64,000 nucleotides of DNA from assembly GCF_047663525.1 (NCBI RefSeq), contig NC_092587.1:44476501-44540500 (forward strand). Reading direction: 5' to 3'. This DNA comes from Anas platyrhynchos. Taxonomy: Eukaryota; Chordata; Aves; Anseriformes; Anatidae. Each line of letters begins with the position of its first letter. The first letter of the stretch is position 1. Below, in pieces: positions 13,562 through 27,661 of this stretch. The notes below the pieces were generated by a model. That model was not told the DNA's origin. It was given only the letters and a program-made list of their open reading frames with translations, and did not search any database. Position numbers and translations under genes: made by a program.

Positions 13562-16496
13562 ATTTGTGATATGACAGCATTTAATTGTAAAGGTAATCAC
13601 TAACATAATAGAGAGAATTCAACACCAGTGCAAAGCACCCTGGCAAACCAACTGCCTAATGTTATTGTAGCTGGCTAATGCTGTGCATCTACTCAAGTTC
13701 CCTGCAGCAAGGCACAGTCTTAGTGATGGCAGCTGTATTTCACTGAACTGGACCTCACGTGCTTAACAGAGGTTTTCAACATCCATTTTTCCCCAATGCT
13801 TTTACCCCTGAAGCCAAAACACACTGAAGGGGTCAGGCTACCACATTAGTTCTACCCTTCCCCTTTTGCCCAGCACTTCAGCCCATTCAACTCCCTCTCC
13901 CCAGGAGCAGCTCAACTCTTTGCTCATCTCCCAGGCAGCCCTCTCCTTGTCTCCCACTTTTTGTAGGTCTCCATGATGCCATTCAGCCCGTTCATATTTT
14001 CATAGGATATATTCATCCACTAGAGGAGAAATACAGTTTGCTCCAGGCTTCTGGCTGTTAGACTCTTTTTATCAGTTTGTTTCCTTATCCACAGAAGAAG
14101 CAGTAAGAACATGCCATTCTGTAATGAAAACATCTTGTGCTAGCTTGTATTAGATTGCATACTTAATAATAATAGCCGCTATTCCCATATCCAATTATAA
14201 AAAAGCTCAATTCTGAAGAGCTTGACAGCCTTTAAAGTGATGATCCAGGAGTATTCTCAAAGTTGCAAGACTGTATTGCAGACAACAGTTTGCAACATTC
14301 TGCCAGCAGCTATCAGCTGGATAACATACTAGAAGGACTTATTTTCGACCTGTTGCTCCAGCTGCATTTGTTCACATATGCTCAATATTACAATGGGCTG
14401 ATCTGAAAGGATGCCTGAAGAGCAAGAGTTGCATCCTCACTGAAGTACACTCTAGCACAGAGCACCATCAGTGCAGTATGCTCCAAAACAAACCCGTGCA
14501 CTTTAACAAAAAAAAAAATGCATTAAAAGACAGCTCAGCTTTTACATTAAAAAGAATAGTTTGCATTTTCATGGTGCAGCAGGAACAAGATCACTGCAGC
14601 ATCTTTAGAAGTCACAGCCCGCCTGTCCAACCATACTCAGTAATTAATACAGCCTTTTACATAAAAAACCTTTTAGCCTTTTCATATTAATTCCTGGATA
14701 TTTAAGTTATCCAAATGAAGGAAAAAATGCAGCTAAACCTCCTGCAAACACATCTCCAGAGACCATTATCTACTAGATAAATACCTCCTTCAATAGCATA
14801 ACTATTATCTGTTATTTGTCCCTTGAAGCAGCAGTTACAGAAACCTTCGCTAAGGAAAGTGCACTTTGAGCTAAGGCACACTATGCATGACATTCTCTCT
14901 CCAGATTTCTACAAAAGTTAAAGTATTCAAGGACCTCTAATTATTAAAAACCTGGTACTTTTGCTCTTCAGGGAACAGTATCTAGTATTCAGCACAGACT
15001 TCTGAAGTTATCTTGGTAGTAGTACTTAATTTTAACAGTTAATTCCAAGAGTAGGGGGCAGGGGCACAGAAGAGGGGCATAAAAGCTGATCACAGCAAAT
15101 AGGCGCATACTTATCTGTAGTATTATTGACTACAGACAGGTTCTTTTTGCTCACCAGAATTCCCCGAATGACTTGCAGAAAACTGGGTGTAAGATAGAAG
15201 ACTAGACGATACCGGGTCATGGGTTCTTGTCTCTCCCAGCTATCTCAGGAGCCTTCTAAACTTAACTCTTCCACATGCATTGCAAAGTTGTCACATCAGC
15301 ATTAAGTGATAACAAAAGAGGTTTATCAGCCATATATTAGTACTATTAAAGAAACAGTACTCCCTCAACAAGCCACGTGGCAAGTGACCTTCCTGTTCAT
15401 CCCTAAGTAGGGTGGGAGATGGACTCCAGTTCTCCACCAGCTTTGCCTGCAGTTGAGGGCCCCCTTGAACATTATCCTTAATTCCCAACTGCTTCAGATG
15501 CTTTTCTTGAACAGTGTATAAGTGAATGGGTAACTCCTTTTCAGTGTTACCAAGATATGAATAAAGCAAAGAATTATTCACTTTGAAGCAGAGTTTAACA
15601 CACTTCAAAAACAGGGCATGGAAGATGCAGCCAATTTTAGTGACAGCCCCACAGCTCCATTCAGCAGCAATCTTGAAGTCTGGAAAGCATAAGAATCTGA
15701 ACACCACGAGAATCTGAAAAGGGGCAACACATTTTATATAATTCTCATCAAAGTTCTGTAGGTGTCTAAAACTTGTTATTAACAACCTTTGTGAAAATGG
15801 ATGATACACTAGTCTTGATTCACTTTCTCCCCAACTTCCCAATTAACGTATTATTTATTCTAGGCTCCAGCTCCTGGAGTTGCTCAACACTTTCAAGATA
15901 GAACAAAAGGATAACTTGACCTTTAGTTATTACAGAGCAACAGACTTATTATGCTGGTTTTGAGTCAGTTTAAACAGCAAACATGAACATAATATTGGCC
16001 TAATTGTTTTCTTAGCAACAGCGATAGGTCTTCCATGTTTTTTCATAACCCCTAAACAAATAAGTACAAATACTTCAGGCTGGATCAGAGGGGAGAGAAG
16101 AACGAAAACAAGGCTTAGATGGACAAGTCTGCACAGAGGAAGCCTTATGCAGCTCATCTATAGGTTCTGGATGAGCACTGATTCCAGCTTGAGTGCTTCT
16201 GCTGATCTCAAGTAATAATGCAAAGCATTGAGCTCAGAAGAATAAGAACTCTTTGTCGAAGTCCATGCAGTCCTCAGTGCCCACAGCTCCATCTTGAAAC
16301 TCCCTGTTGGCTGATGCCAGAGAACAGAGGGTTGGTGTGCAGCATTCTGCATGACTAGAAAAGCAACAGCCACGCACAGCACCAGATTGAACATGCCTGC
16401 TTAGTTTTATCTAAGTAAATCAAAACTTTATCTTGTTATTTTCCGTTCAGAAACTGTGAAGCACCTACACCAATGCCTTCCCTTGGGCATAACAGC

Positions 16497-16519
16497 AGGT
16501 TGTACTTCAAGTACAACCT
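16497..16519. repeat. Perfect 23-bp palindrome (11-1-11)
   Basis: AGGTTGTACTT, one C, then its exact reverse complement AAGTACAACCT. It lies in CNOT4 intron 1. No function is assigned. Confidence 0.95.
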
Positions 16520-19500
16520 TAAATCTTTAAGAGAAATTCTTATTCTTTGTTTCATTTATGTGCAATTATGTGGACACATTGCAAAAAAACTCATCTGAAT
16601 CTCCAGGATGCAACTTTATTCCAGACAATTTAAAGTACTGTTTTGGATACCGTGAAGCAATGAAGCCTGCGCAGGACATTGAGAACTGTGATAAGCAGGA
16701 CAGAATGAACGGTACAGATTTGGTATCAGCAAACGTGTCTCGCTCCTAAAAGTTTCTATAAACCTCAAAATAAGGAAAAGCATTCCAACATTATATAAGA
16801 GTATCTATATTGTTTAAAAAGTGTCTCCAGGAAAACAACAGACAGAACTGCAGAGAGACCTCTCCTTCAGAGCTGAGACTGCTGCTCCCCCCAAAAGCCA
16901 GCAGGAGCCCTGTTTCCCACCACCCCTTCAAGGCGCTTTCCATATTTCAGCTGGGCCTTGAAAAGAGACCTCACAGTAGCAGATCGCTGCTACCAGAGCA
17001 TTTGGCTGTAACTGAAGACACCAAGAGAACAGAAGTGATAATATGATCAAGAAGTGACTGCTGATCACCTTAAACAGATTCTTGAAAGGGTCAGAAGAGG
17101 AACAGACACTAGAAGTTAAATTTTGCACCTATTAAACCACTTACTTCTGGACCTAAAGACACTGTGTAGAAGCAGTTGTGTAACTACTGCCATTCCTTTT
17201 TATAAGAATGCAATAGAAACGATTATTGCTCAGAGTAAAACAACATAGTTGAAAACTGCTTTTTTGTACTATGCCATACAAAATATTTCTATGCCTGAAC
17301 TGGCTATTCTGCTTTTTAATGAGACTGTTTACATACGGCCAAACCAAGATAAATGGCTTCCCCCCTCTCCTTTAAAAAAAGGAAGTTCAGGTAACAACAG
17401 TAATTTCTCTTCATGAACGTCACATTTTCTGATTATGCTGTGGCCTACAGCTCACTTGTACAGAGCAGGCCTACAGTGCAACCAGCTACAGTATGACAAC
17501 TTGAACTTCCCAAGACAGGCCTGACTGAAACGAGCCCGTACGCCTTGCCTAGCTACTGTTATATGACCGGGGTGGTAGGATTAAGAGAACCAAAAGGACT
17601 CCACGGTTCAAAGTGTTCCTGCCACAGGAAAAACAAAGCTGTTTTTTTTTCTCCTTAGAAGCATTAGCTGAAGTTAACCGAGTTTTTATTTTTCAAAGAA
17701 AACCCTCAGTTTTGGGAAGACAGTGACATCCAGAAACCCGTAACAGACTGTTGATGCGTGAATTGCAATTCCCAGTCACTAAGCATTGCAAAAATCTTGA
17801 AAATCTTAAGCAGTGGTCTAGAATCAGGACTGCTTGCCTCTATTTGTTAGAATATAATCATGATGTGTTAATATACAGACTGAAAAATTGGCAAATCTTT
17901 TCCTCTCAGTAACTGCAGATTCTTTATCTGACAATTTTTCTAAATGCAAGCTTTACTAAGGACAAACAAGGAGGTCAAACTTATAAAGACAATTAATACT
18001 TTTATCAGATTATTTTGAATCACACTTCAGTAAAAGAAAACCTTCAACAAATGCTTCAAGCAGAAGAACAAGTTCTGGTCTACCTTTAACACTGTTTTGC
18101 CAAAGAATTTTCCAGGTCTTTTAGTTTAGTTGAGAAGCTACTTGCAGGTTTACCTTCACAGTAAGTCAGAGTATGATCAGAAGGACACATTGCTCATGTG
18201 ACAGAGGATCACAGCTGTTACTTCATGAGCCTATACTTAAACTTTTGCCCATGCGTTTATACAGATCCTCTTTAACAGGCAGCTGCACAAGCAGACTTTT
18301 AGGAACAGTAATTGACAGTAAGAACTTTTCAGAAGGGATTCTGTTTTCTTTCGTTAAAGGACAAGTACACAATTTTGGTTAGAAAAGTGCTAAGATATTT
18401 CAAAGGAAAGAAGTGTTTTTAATGTTTTTGCGTCTCTTCTCCCTGGGTTTACAGAATCTGAGCTGTGCTTGTACTTTAGCTGCCAACCAGATATTAAGCA
18501 CCCAAAGCATCTGTCCATAAACACTAACAGGTCAGATTCTCCAGGTGTGAGCAAGTGATGCGAAGCTTGAAGCTTTCAAGGTTTAGTCTGTAATCAAGAC
18601 ACTAGTTAGAGCTAGACAGTCAGCAGGCTAAACAAGAGAAAAATACCCAGCTGTTCATGGGGAGACAAGTCACTGCCCATAAATAAGTCTGAGGAAAGTC
18701 ACAGATCGTGTGGACAGGGACAATTTTGTTTCCTTCTTACATTTCAAAAAGGCTTTCAATGGGGTTCCACCAAGCTCTCTACAGAAATTAGTCTGCTTTC
18801 AGAAAAGCATCTTCCCTCTCATAGAAGAAGATTTGACTTTAAAAAGTTGGAAGCCAAGTACAAAAAGGGAAGTCAATGGCAGTTCCACATGACTCTCACC
18901 GCAGACACCAGTCATTACATTCGGTAGCGATCTCAGATAGTAATTTGTGTCTACTTCTTTGTTCTCTATGCAAAAGGATTTATCTCTAAAGATGAAAAAG
19001 ACGAGGGCAGAAAGCTGAAGAATCTCATGAAACTGAGGACTGATAAAGTAGCACAAGATGCATTGTTGCTAAACGCCAAGCAGCACGAGCTAGGAAAAGC
19101 TGCTTCTACATAAGTAAAATGATGTGTCAATCCAATTAATTTTAAGGTAGAAGATTTCTGAGCTGTCATAATAACTATGTCCTGTAACATCAGCTCACCA
19201 ATCAGCCACAGTCAGAAGCCACACTAAATACAAGGGATTAGGAAAAAAGTAGCAGACGCACTGCTGTAGAAGTCTACAGAGCACTCACACCCTGTACGCA
19301 GGATAGCTCTTGTTTTTTTCCATAAGCAGTGAGAGGAAAAGCAAAAGGTGGAGAGAGAGAAGCAGAATGACCAGGTGTATCATAGAATGAGACTGACCCA
19401 CATGAAAACTGGGTTCTGAGAGTGTGAGGCACTGCAATAGGTGGGATGGAGGAGACAGTGTGCATACACTATGAAGCAATACAGAAATGCTTTAAACAGA

Positions 19501-22500
19501 AGCCGAAACACAAAGCAGTCAAATGAAGGTATTATTCCACACAGTGCCTGGCTAAACTGTGAAAACTCATGCCACTGAAGGTTGCAGATGATGGCATTTA
19601 GGTTTAAAAGCAATCAGATAAGCTGACATGGGTGTAAGCAGCAGCATTAGAGGAATCTCTCTCATACTGTGAAGCACAAAATACACTGCCAAGGAGGCTG
19701 CTGATCCAAACACTTCCTGAGCTGGAGAAGCACAGACTTAGGGGCTGCTACCACAAGGCATCACCATGTTTGTGCCAGCCTTATATTCCTCCGCACAGCA
19801 GCTGCTACCAGTTGCTGACTGCACCACGACACCAGACTGGACACCTGTATGCTGCTCCAGTACAGCAGGACACACACAGAGCTGGTCTAATTCACTATGA
19901 AGTTTCACACTTTTGGAAGCACAAAAGGAAGAAAAAGAGCCTGTAACAGACATCACGACCTTTTAACTGGTTTGGAGACCAGAATCCTTCCATGTCTTTT
20001 TAATTTCACTTCCTATCTCCAGAGCTGACTGGCATTTTTATAAGCTCACTTGTACAATGACTACAACTCGACCAACACAGCAGTGAGATTTATAAGCAAA
20101 GCTTTGTTTCTTGACAGAGCAATCTCTCCAGTAACCACAGCCAGGCACCTCAGACCTCCTCATCTACTACAACTCATAACCCACAGTGACAACCACAGCT
20201 GAAATCTTAACTATTTAAAGAAAAGGTAGATGCAGCTCATCTGTAGATTCCATGGCATCATATGGCCAGGTAAGTAGGACTTCTGATATTTTTCAGACAG
20301 CTGGTGTCCCTTCTTATTGGGGAAGGGCTCTCAACAGCAGAGTACAGTTGTATCTGCAGAGTGACTGAAGTCAGTGCTGGAACCAAAGAACAGCAGCCAG
20401 TGCACAGAACTCAGGGCTGCCAGGAATTACACGTGCTGCTCTTTTCTCCCCTTAACATCTCCCAGACTAGAGAGGCTTTGTAAGCCCAGTTTGAACACCC
20501 TACAGAAGAGTCCCAGTTTCTCACCTGGCAGCAAACACCACATCAAACCTCCCACTAGGTGGAGAAAGATCATCCTCAAATATTCTGCAAAAGCTAAACA
20601 GAGCTGATTAGTCTGGGTGTACCTGTGAAATATTTCTTATCTTTCTACAAATTAAGCTGAATGAGTTTGCCTTGAAGTCTCCCCTAGAAGATCCTTGCCT
20701 TTAAAAAAGGTAGTTTACTGGATTACAATTTACCATCATACAAACTGATATGATTAAAGATTCTGGGACCAGGGATTATGAAGGGGGAAAACCAAAGAAA
20801 TCCCCCCAAAAGCAAAACACACCAAACCAACCTAAGAAAACCCACCCAGAACAAGCCCTAGTATATCGCCACAGCCTCTCTGAAAGGCTAGAGCTCCTTT
20901 TGAAAACCTTGGCTCAATTATCGCTGCCCTTATTCTCCCCCCCATGGGAAGAAGCACAGGAAGAAACATAGCTGTCTGCCATGAGTAACAGATTTTTGCG
21001 TTGGGGGCCAGAGATGATAATGTCTCAGACTAGGAAAGGATTTTTTTGGCCTGTATCCTTACATTGGCTCCAAGTTTCTCCACTCCAAGACAACTAGAGT
21101 TTGTTTATTGTGATCTGTCCCAGTGCCAGGCTGCACGGCCAGCGCAGTGATAATCACCAAAAACCTCGGTGCAAACCAGTGCCAGAAGCATCACGGTTCT
21201 GCCTAGGCTAAAGGAAAGTCAGAACCAGAGATTCAAAGGAAGTCATCTCAAGCTAGCAACTCTTGGAAGATAAGAATGCAGAAAGAACATCTTAGTTTCT
21301 TGGTCAGTATGGCAACCAACAGGAGCCTCGCAGTAAAACATTATCTTGCAAGATGCTGGTCGTGAAGAGAGCAGAGTTACCAGATTAGACCTTTTCTAGA
21401 GAAGCTGAGCTCATGTAAGAATAAACTAGATGGTTCATCTCTTCTAGTTTTCTACAGAGCAGGTCATCAAGAAATAAAGTTCAGGTGCTTTATTCTGAAA
21501 GTTATTACCACTGAACTGCATTTGAATAGGAAATATATACCAAACAAGCCTTACACTGGAAAGAGCCATAATAATCTATCACACACAGCAAGTAATTCCC
21601 AAATTCAGGAGACACAGGAAGAGTGGCTGCAACCAGATTTTTTCTTCGTTTAGCTGCACAGGCCAAGTACAGCAGCTGCTTTGGACAGAGCTATTCACTT
21701 CAGCCAGCTCCACACACAAAACCACAGAAAACAGAATTCAGGGAGCACCGAAGCAGCATCCTTTTCTCTTATAACTCCATATTTTAGATTTGGGGTTGTT
21801 GACTCTTACCCTTCAGATTTCAGAACTACGTCTACTTTTCCAGCTTAGTACGCTTCTTGCTGTTTGTATTTTGGATATAACTATGACATTACTTACATGT
21901 ATTATAAAAGTGATCTCAAAACCAACTGACACTACAAGTTTAGGGGAAGACCATTCAGAAATTTAATTTTAATCACGTACGCCAGCCATTTTCCCCTCTT
22001 ATAAACAGCCACATATCCCCACTAATCAAGGTATTTGAAATATTAATATGCAAACAAACCTAAATAAGCTCAGCAGCTACATTCGACAAGAAAAATAATC
22101 TAGTTAATCTACTGGTTTAGCATTCCAAATTCCTAGGGTCTTGGCACCAGGAGGCTCAGTGATGATGAGCCATAACAAGTTACAAATGGGTGCTTTTTAC
22201 CTTCACACTTACCATGCGCATTAACTACAGGACACACAACACAACAGATCAGATACCAGATATTATTTGCTTTAGGAGAGCAGTTAAGCACAGAGCTTAA
22301 TTTGATGACAAAAATCTTCCAAAATTAGTCTTAAGAAAGACAGATGCTCCATTTGAAACACGCACACAGAAGTTACAAAACAAAACAATGGGTCATCGTG
22401 CCTTGCCACTTGTGTGTGGGCTAGTGTGTGATTACAAACCTATAATAGTGACTTTACAGTGTGGTTTAGTCTTCATCTGCAAGGTGTTGAACAGCAATTA

Positions 22501-23135
22501 AGTGTTTTAAAGAGCAACCTGAAAACCCTCATTAGCGTGCCATCAGCAGAGCGAGAGAAATGGAGAGGTTTTGCTGTCTCCAACAGAAACGTCCACTTTC
22601 AAAATAATGCCAAGTCACCACACCACCGACTCAGCCCCTTGGGTTTATAAAGGTATTTCTCAAAACCATTTATCCAGTCAACAACGTAGCTATAGAGCAT
22701 CTTTCCTAGAGGTTTGCAAGGGGGAGGAGAAATATTCAGAGACACAGCACCCAGGCTATCCACTTAGTGGAAAGTGCCACCTCACTGGACCAGTCTACAT
22801 TAATTCAAGTTTTTAATCCTCACCTGCATAAGGGCCAGATCCGTACGGTAACAAAGGTGTAAAGTAACAGAGGACAACAACACATAAGAGAAGGAAAAGT
22901 TTATCTGCTCTTTTTTAAGCAGGAATATTTGGCTATGAAAAGCAGGTTAGTTTTTTCTCCTCAGGTACTTAGCAGAAAAGGTTTGTAATCAGTGTTGTCC
23001 GTGCAGATAGGTAAATCAGATGTTATCAAGGGGTTTTGGTTGACGAAGTGCACATAATGCATAATGCCTTTATAGCCATGTTAATGCTTTAACTAGATAA
23101 AACAAGGAAAACTCGGGGTGAATAAAGGGAAGCTC

Positions 23136-23176
23136 TTTTTTTTTTTGGGGGGGGGGGGGGGGGGATTTTTTTTTTT
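23136..23176. repeat. T11-G18-A-T11 homopolymer cluster
   Basis: A run of eighteen G is flanked on both sides by eleven T. Long G runs can form four-stranded DNA and are prone to length errors. It lies in CNOT4 intron 1, so the transcript carries C18. Confidence 0.95.
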
Positions 23177-23748
23177 AATGCTTTTCTCCATTCTGTTTGT
23201 TAAACTTTAGTGACGTATGCATGTTTCGAGTCTACCATCATTCCCAGATTTAGACTACACCACCAGTCAAACAAATTCCCAGCTCTCACACAAACACCAA
23301 CCCTTTGGAAACGGATTAAGTGTTCCTGCTGCCACTGCAACACCAGCAACTCAATTCCCAAACCCTGGAAGGAAATGCTCATTGGGTGGAGTAGGTAGTA
23401 CAGAGAAGAAGTCTGAGTTAAGAGTAGCAGAAGAGTAACGTCCTCTCCCAGGAGGAATGAAGTCTGACAACACCAGCAGCAGAGACACTCTTCCCACTGC
23501 CTCCATTCCTTAGGATTATGGACTAGAGCAGCTGCCAGGCTCTTCTCCACAAGGCAAGAGCCCTGAACCGACCACAGTCAGGATTCACTTCTATTTCCCT
23601 CTGCCCTGCAACAGGTCCCAAGATAAAGCACTACTTCCCAGAAGCTGTATTTCAAGCTACAGCTTAGCTTTTTGATTTTAATACAAAATATAGTTTCAAT
23701 GAAGGCCTGACAAATGTTCCAGACAATATCAAAGTGGCATTTACAGGC

Positions 23749-23771
23749 TTTTTTTTTTTTTTTTTTTTTTT
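23749..23771. repeat. Poly-T run (about 23)
   Basis: Uninterrupted T run on the plus strand in CNOT4 intron 1, so poly-A in the pre-mRNA sense. No recognisable retroposed sequence is attached to it. Confidence 0.9.
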
Positions 23772-24199
23772 AAAACTCCTTGAGATGTATAGCCTTGGAC
23801 ATAAGACCAAGAATGCTATCGCACAGAACATTCTCTCTAGTTTAAGATCAGTGTGTAAGATAACAAAAGATAACACCATCCAGAATTACGTTTCTCCACT
23901 TGAAATCACAAGTCATTTTGTTGCAGCTGAACGCAAGTGCCTAAATACCAAAAACAAAGCAACAGAAGCCATTCTTGAACAGCACAGTACGGATCAAGGA
24001 CAGCCACAAGAAAGGAAGAAAACGAGCATGGAGGGAAAGAAAACTGTCTTTCTCCTAGCTCTGTGCTCTGCTGCAGAGTCCCGAGGCTGCCAAAGACAGA
24101 GAATCCACGCTCTTGTGCCTCGAGCAGACTCCTGCAGTTGCACTACTCCAAAGCAACCCCAATGGTTTCAGGACATCAGCAAGGTTTGTAGGCTGAGAT

Positions 24200-24261
24200 G
24201 GTATCTTTTATTAGACCAATGTATATAATAAACAGGTATACTGGTCTAACAAGACGCTACC
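24200..24261. repeat. Imperfect foldback repeat, possible fossil transposon end
   Basis: The left arm GGTATCTTTTATTAGACCA (24200-24218) pairs with the right arm 24242-24261, whose reverse complement is GGTAGCGTCTTGTTAGACCA. The innermost TTAGACCA and a following GTATA match exactly around a short loop. It resembles the terminal inverted repeats of an old non-autonomous DNA element, but I cannot name the family. Confidence 0.6.
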
Positions 24262-26917
24262 GCTGTACTCGGCCTTGCAGACACAGTAATCCTTGGTGTC
24301 ACTACCAGCCAGCTCATACTGAAGCATATTTCTGCAGAGTGGGGCAGGATGGCAGAATATAGCAACTCAAAATTCAGTAATTACTGATGGATGCAAATTA
24401 CAAGCATGCTCATTAATATATTCAGCACCTGATCCTGAATTCAGATGTCCCAAATTCTCACCAAAATTAAAGAATTTGTTAAATTTAAAAATTGTTTTTA
24501 GGTTGTTTGTAAGAATTAGAATCAGCTGTCATTTACATCGTTTTCAGTGAAAGGCACAAGAAGATGAACTTTCAAAATAGCCACACTTCAAGATCAACCA
24601 TGGCATAGCAGAGGAAGCCACCAGCTACTCTGACAAAGGAGGGGGGCAAGAGAAGATCTTTGATACTCTGCAACAGGATACACATCACGAGTTACCTTTA
24701 AGTCTTTTTGACAAGGGTGAAGCAATAAAATTGAGCCTTCCATGTACTATACCTGTGCAGTAAATCAAGCATCTTTTGTCAGTTTAAAATGGGATGAAAA
24801 GTCTTTGACATACCTATTATGGAGCCATCACATGGTGTCCATGGCAGGCAGCACTATGGCTGCTGAACATCCCAGCTGCATTTGCTTCCCTTTTAGCCAC
24901 ATTTATAAACCTTGCATTTAGTCTTTCCCCAGAGTTCAACACTAATTTAGGGTCTGCTTCTTAACTTTCTTCAACCTTTACAAGTCACTTCGTGTTTCAG
25001 AATGGTTCTCTCATGCTACTTATCTACAAAAGGACTATGATGTGGAACTGCTTTTATGGCTTAACTAGCTTGCCCCGCATACCCATCAAAAATCTTACTT
25101 TAAACAAACACCACATCTGCATTTTTAGATGAAGACAAAATTATTTGAAGTTCATTTTCAATGTCCCTAATAATAGTCAAAGTACAAAACATAATCCACA
25201 AGTTATATAGGAGGCAAAGGACAACCTCCAACGGAAGACGTACTGCGATGTTGAATGTTTCCAAAAAACTCATACATTTAGATGAAGATCCTGTCCATCA
25301 TTTTCTCTGCTCTTCTTACAGCAGAAAGTCAAGATTGCGGATTGCAGAACTCTACTTCTCCAGCAGTCACTTAATATTTAAAAGCTGACCTTTTAGCTGG
25401 CAGCCAGGTCTAGTTCAGAATTAGTGGTGACCACGATATGTAAACTACTTATATCTGCTAGCTGCAGTCCAGATCTCCAGCACCCACAGTAACCAACTTT
25501 GTCCTTATCACACTAAGTTACCAGCTGTGTGGGGAAGCCAAAAACCAAGGTCAACCTGAAGAACAAATCACCTCCTCATTCCTCCAGGTCAGAATGAAAT
25601 ACACTTGTATAAATATTTATATTATTCCTGTTAAACTTGTTTGATGGACAGAGACTTGAAGAATATTACTGGACATACAAAAAAAAGTTCTCCTAAACTC
25701 TCTTTTACGGTGTTCCCTAGAGGTATCAGGTATTTTACCAATACCTGTATGAGCTCACTAGTCCAGAATTTTTATCTTGCAAGTGCCACTAAATGATCGC
25801 AAGCCCTAGTACATAGAAGTCAAAAAAGCCAGAATTGTTTTCCAAGTTTGTTTTTTTTTTTTTTTATAGCAAATACAAGTACTAAGGTATTGAAAAATAT
25901 GCACCCTTGAGCTTTTATCTAACAGCAACTTCAACATAACAAAGGGTTAGTTTAAAAACTTCTCATTATCGCCAAAAAATCCCAAGCAAGAAAAAGAATA
26001 CCTATAAGGTCTAAGATAACTATTAATGAAGGATACTATCCATAAGTACTGCACAAAGAAGAAAATTAAGTTTGGGGCGCCACATTTCCTTCCTTGCCTG
26101 CGTGCTCCCAGGAGACATTGCAGAAGCTATGAACCACCACGATGTTCAACAGCTAATTTTAATCTTTTATTCGTGACTTGATTCATAACCCTGCAAATCA
26201 CTAGCAAGCTGCCTAAAGGTCTTAGCTTAAGCAGAAAATTGAGACTTAAAGTCCAGTCCATGACAAATTATAGAGTACTTGCAGTTACAAGTTGCAGAAG
26301 TTATTCTGTACTACCTGCAATAAAATTGTGCTTTTTAACCAGCAGAAGTGAAGCCTACTCAGTTTCTCATGCTTTACATGGTGAGACAACTACATTAACT
26401 AGCTTTTAGACACAAACAGTGCTGTTACTGTTACCAAGGCTTCCAAGAGAACTGTAAGCTTAAAGGATAAAAGAAAAGAAAACCCTACAGAGAAAAAACA
26501 AACAAGAGGAAACAACCACACACACAGCCAACCCCATCTTCACCACTACACCACTGTTATTCCAGCGCACTCCCAGGCTTACTGCAGCTGTTGAAGGGCT
26601 CAGGCTGCACCTGCAGTACCATGGACAGGGTATGCAGAAGTTCATTCACTTCTGAGCATTTAATCACTGAATTTAAGCAACCAGCTCAAGCTTTTTTTCC
26701 AGGTAACATCCTTTTTCAGTGAAAGATTCAGCAGTTCTTTGTATTATACCCACAGGTTTCACTGCTTACTTCAAGGAGTTCCTTTCAAGTTTAAAAACCT
26801 TTTTGCACTTCCACTGAACCCACACTATCAACATTGAGGCCCACAACTTGGTTTGAAACTCAAACAGACAGCTTTCTGTTGATGAAGCAGAGGATTTTTG
26901 CATTTTCATTACAGCAT

Positions 26918-27375
26918 CGTAGAATCACTCAGGTTGCAAAGGACCTCAACGGTTTTCTAATCAACCTCCTGCTCAAAGCAAGGTCACAAAGACCAGCCCA
27001 ATTACTCAGGGCTTTATCTAGCTGGATCATCAAAACAGCCAAGGATGGACACCTCCTTCAGAAACTTGTTCTAACAGTTGACATCTCCATGGCAAAACTT
27101 TTTTTTTTTTTAAGGCCAGTTATTTTAACTCAAGCCTGCTGTCTCTTGCATGCCCTCTGCACACCGCTGTGAAGAGCCCAGCTCAGTACTCTCAGTACCC
27201 TGCCCACAAGTACCAGTGGTTACTGTTAGCTCCCGCCTTCCCGAGGCCTACTCTTCTCCAGGATGAAGACCCAACTTCCCTTCATTTCTTCTCACCTGGT
27301 CTCATAGAGCATCAAACTGTCCCAAACATTTTGATGGCCTTCCACTGAACTCCGCTCTGTCACCTTCTCGTGCTC
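26918..27375 (-). mobile_element. CR1 LINE 3' fragment (reverse orientation)
   Basis: Reading left to right the sequence shows the reverse complement of a CR1 3' end. It begins with the tail-derived TAGAATCAC and AGGTTGCAAAGGACCTCAA. Further on come the GGATGGACACCTCC block and CTCTTCTCCAGGATGAA, followed by a GATGGCCTTCCACTGAACTC-type block. It is truncated and well diverged, with no intact reverse transcriptase. It lies in CNOT4 intron 1 in the gene's own sense. Confidence 0.75.
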
Positions 27376-27500
27376 GGTAGCCTAATGCCGGTATTAACGG
27401 AACAGCAACAGCTGTTACTGGTACTTTACAAACTCACAGAACATCAGCGAACTCATACGACTTGTATGCACCCATGACATTGAAATGTGAGATTTCAATG

Positions 27501-27661
27501 AATGGGTTGTCCAAGGAGGTAGTAGATTCACTGTCCCACCCTTCCTTAAACACCCCCACAATGTGGTACTTAGGGACATGGTTTAGTGCATAACATTGGT
27601 GGATGGGGGACGGTTGGACCAGATAAACTTAGAGATCTTTTTCAACCTTTATGATTCCACA
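27501..27661 (+). mobile_element. CR1 LINE 3' fragment (forward orientation)
   Basis: This short fragment has the canonical CR1 3' end order: a GTCCAAGGAGGTAGTAGATTCA block, then GGGACATGGTTTAGTG, GACGGTTGGACCAGATAA, and AGAGATCTTTTTCAACC running into ATGATTCCAC. It is 5'-truncated, as most CR1 copies are. It faces away from the neighbouring reverse copy, making an inverted pair. Confidence 0.85.

Noticed and set aside
15291..15842. 183-codon minus-strand open frame in CNOT4 intron 1
   Set aside because: It contains no usable ATG near its start and matches nothing. About one stop-free run of this length is expected by chance in 64 kb over six frames.
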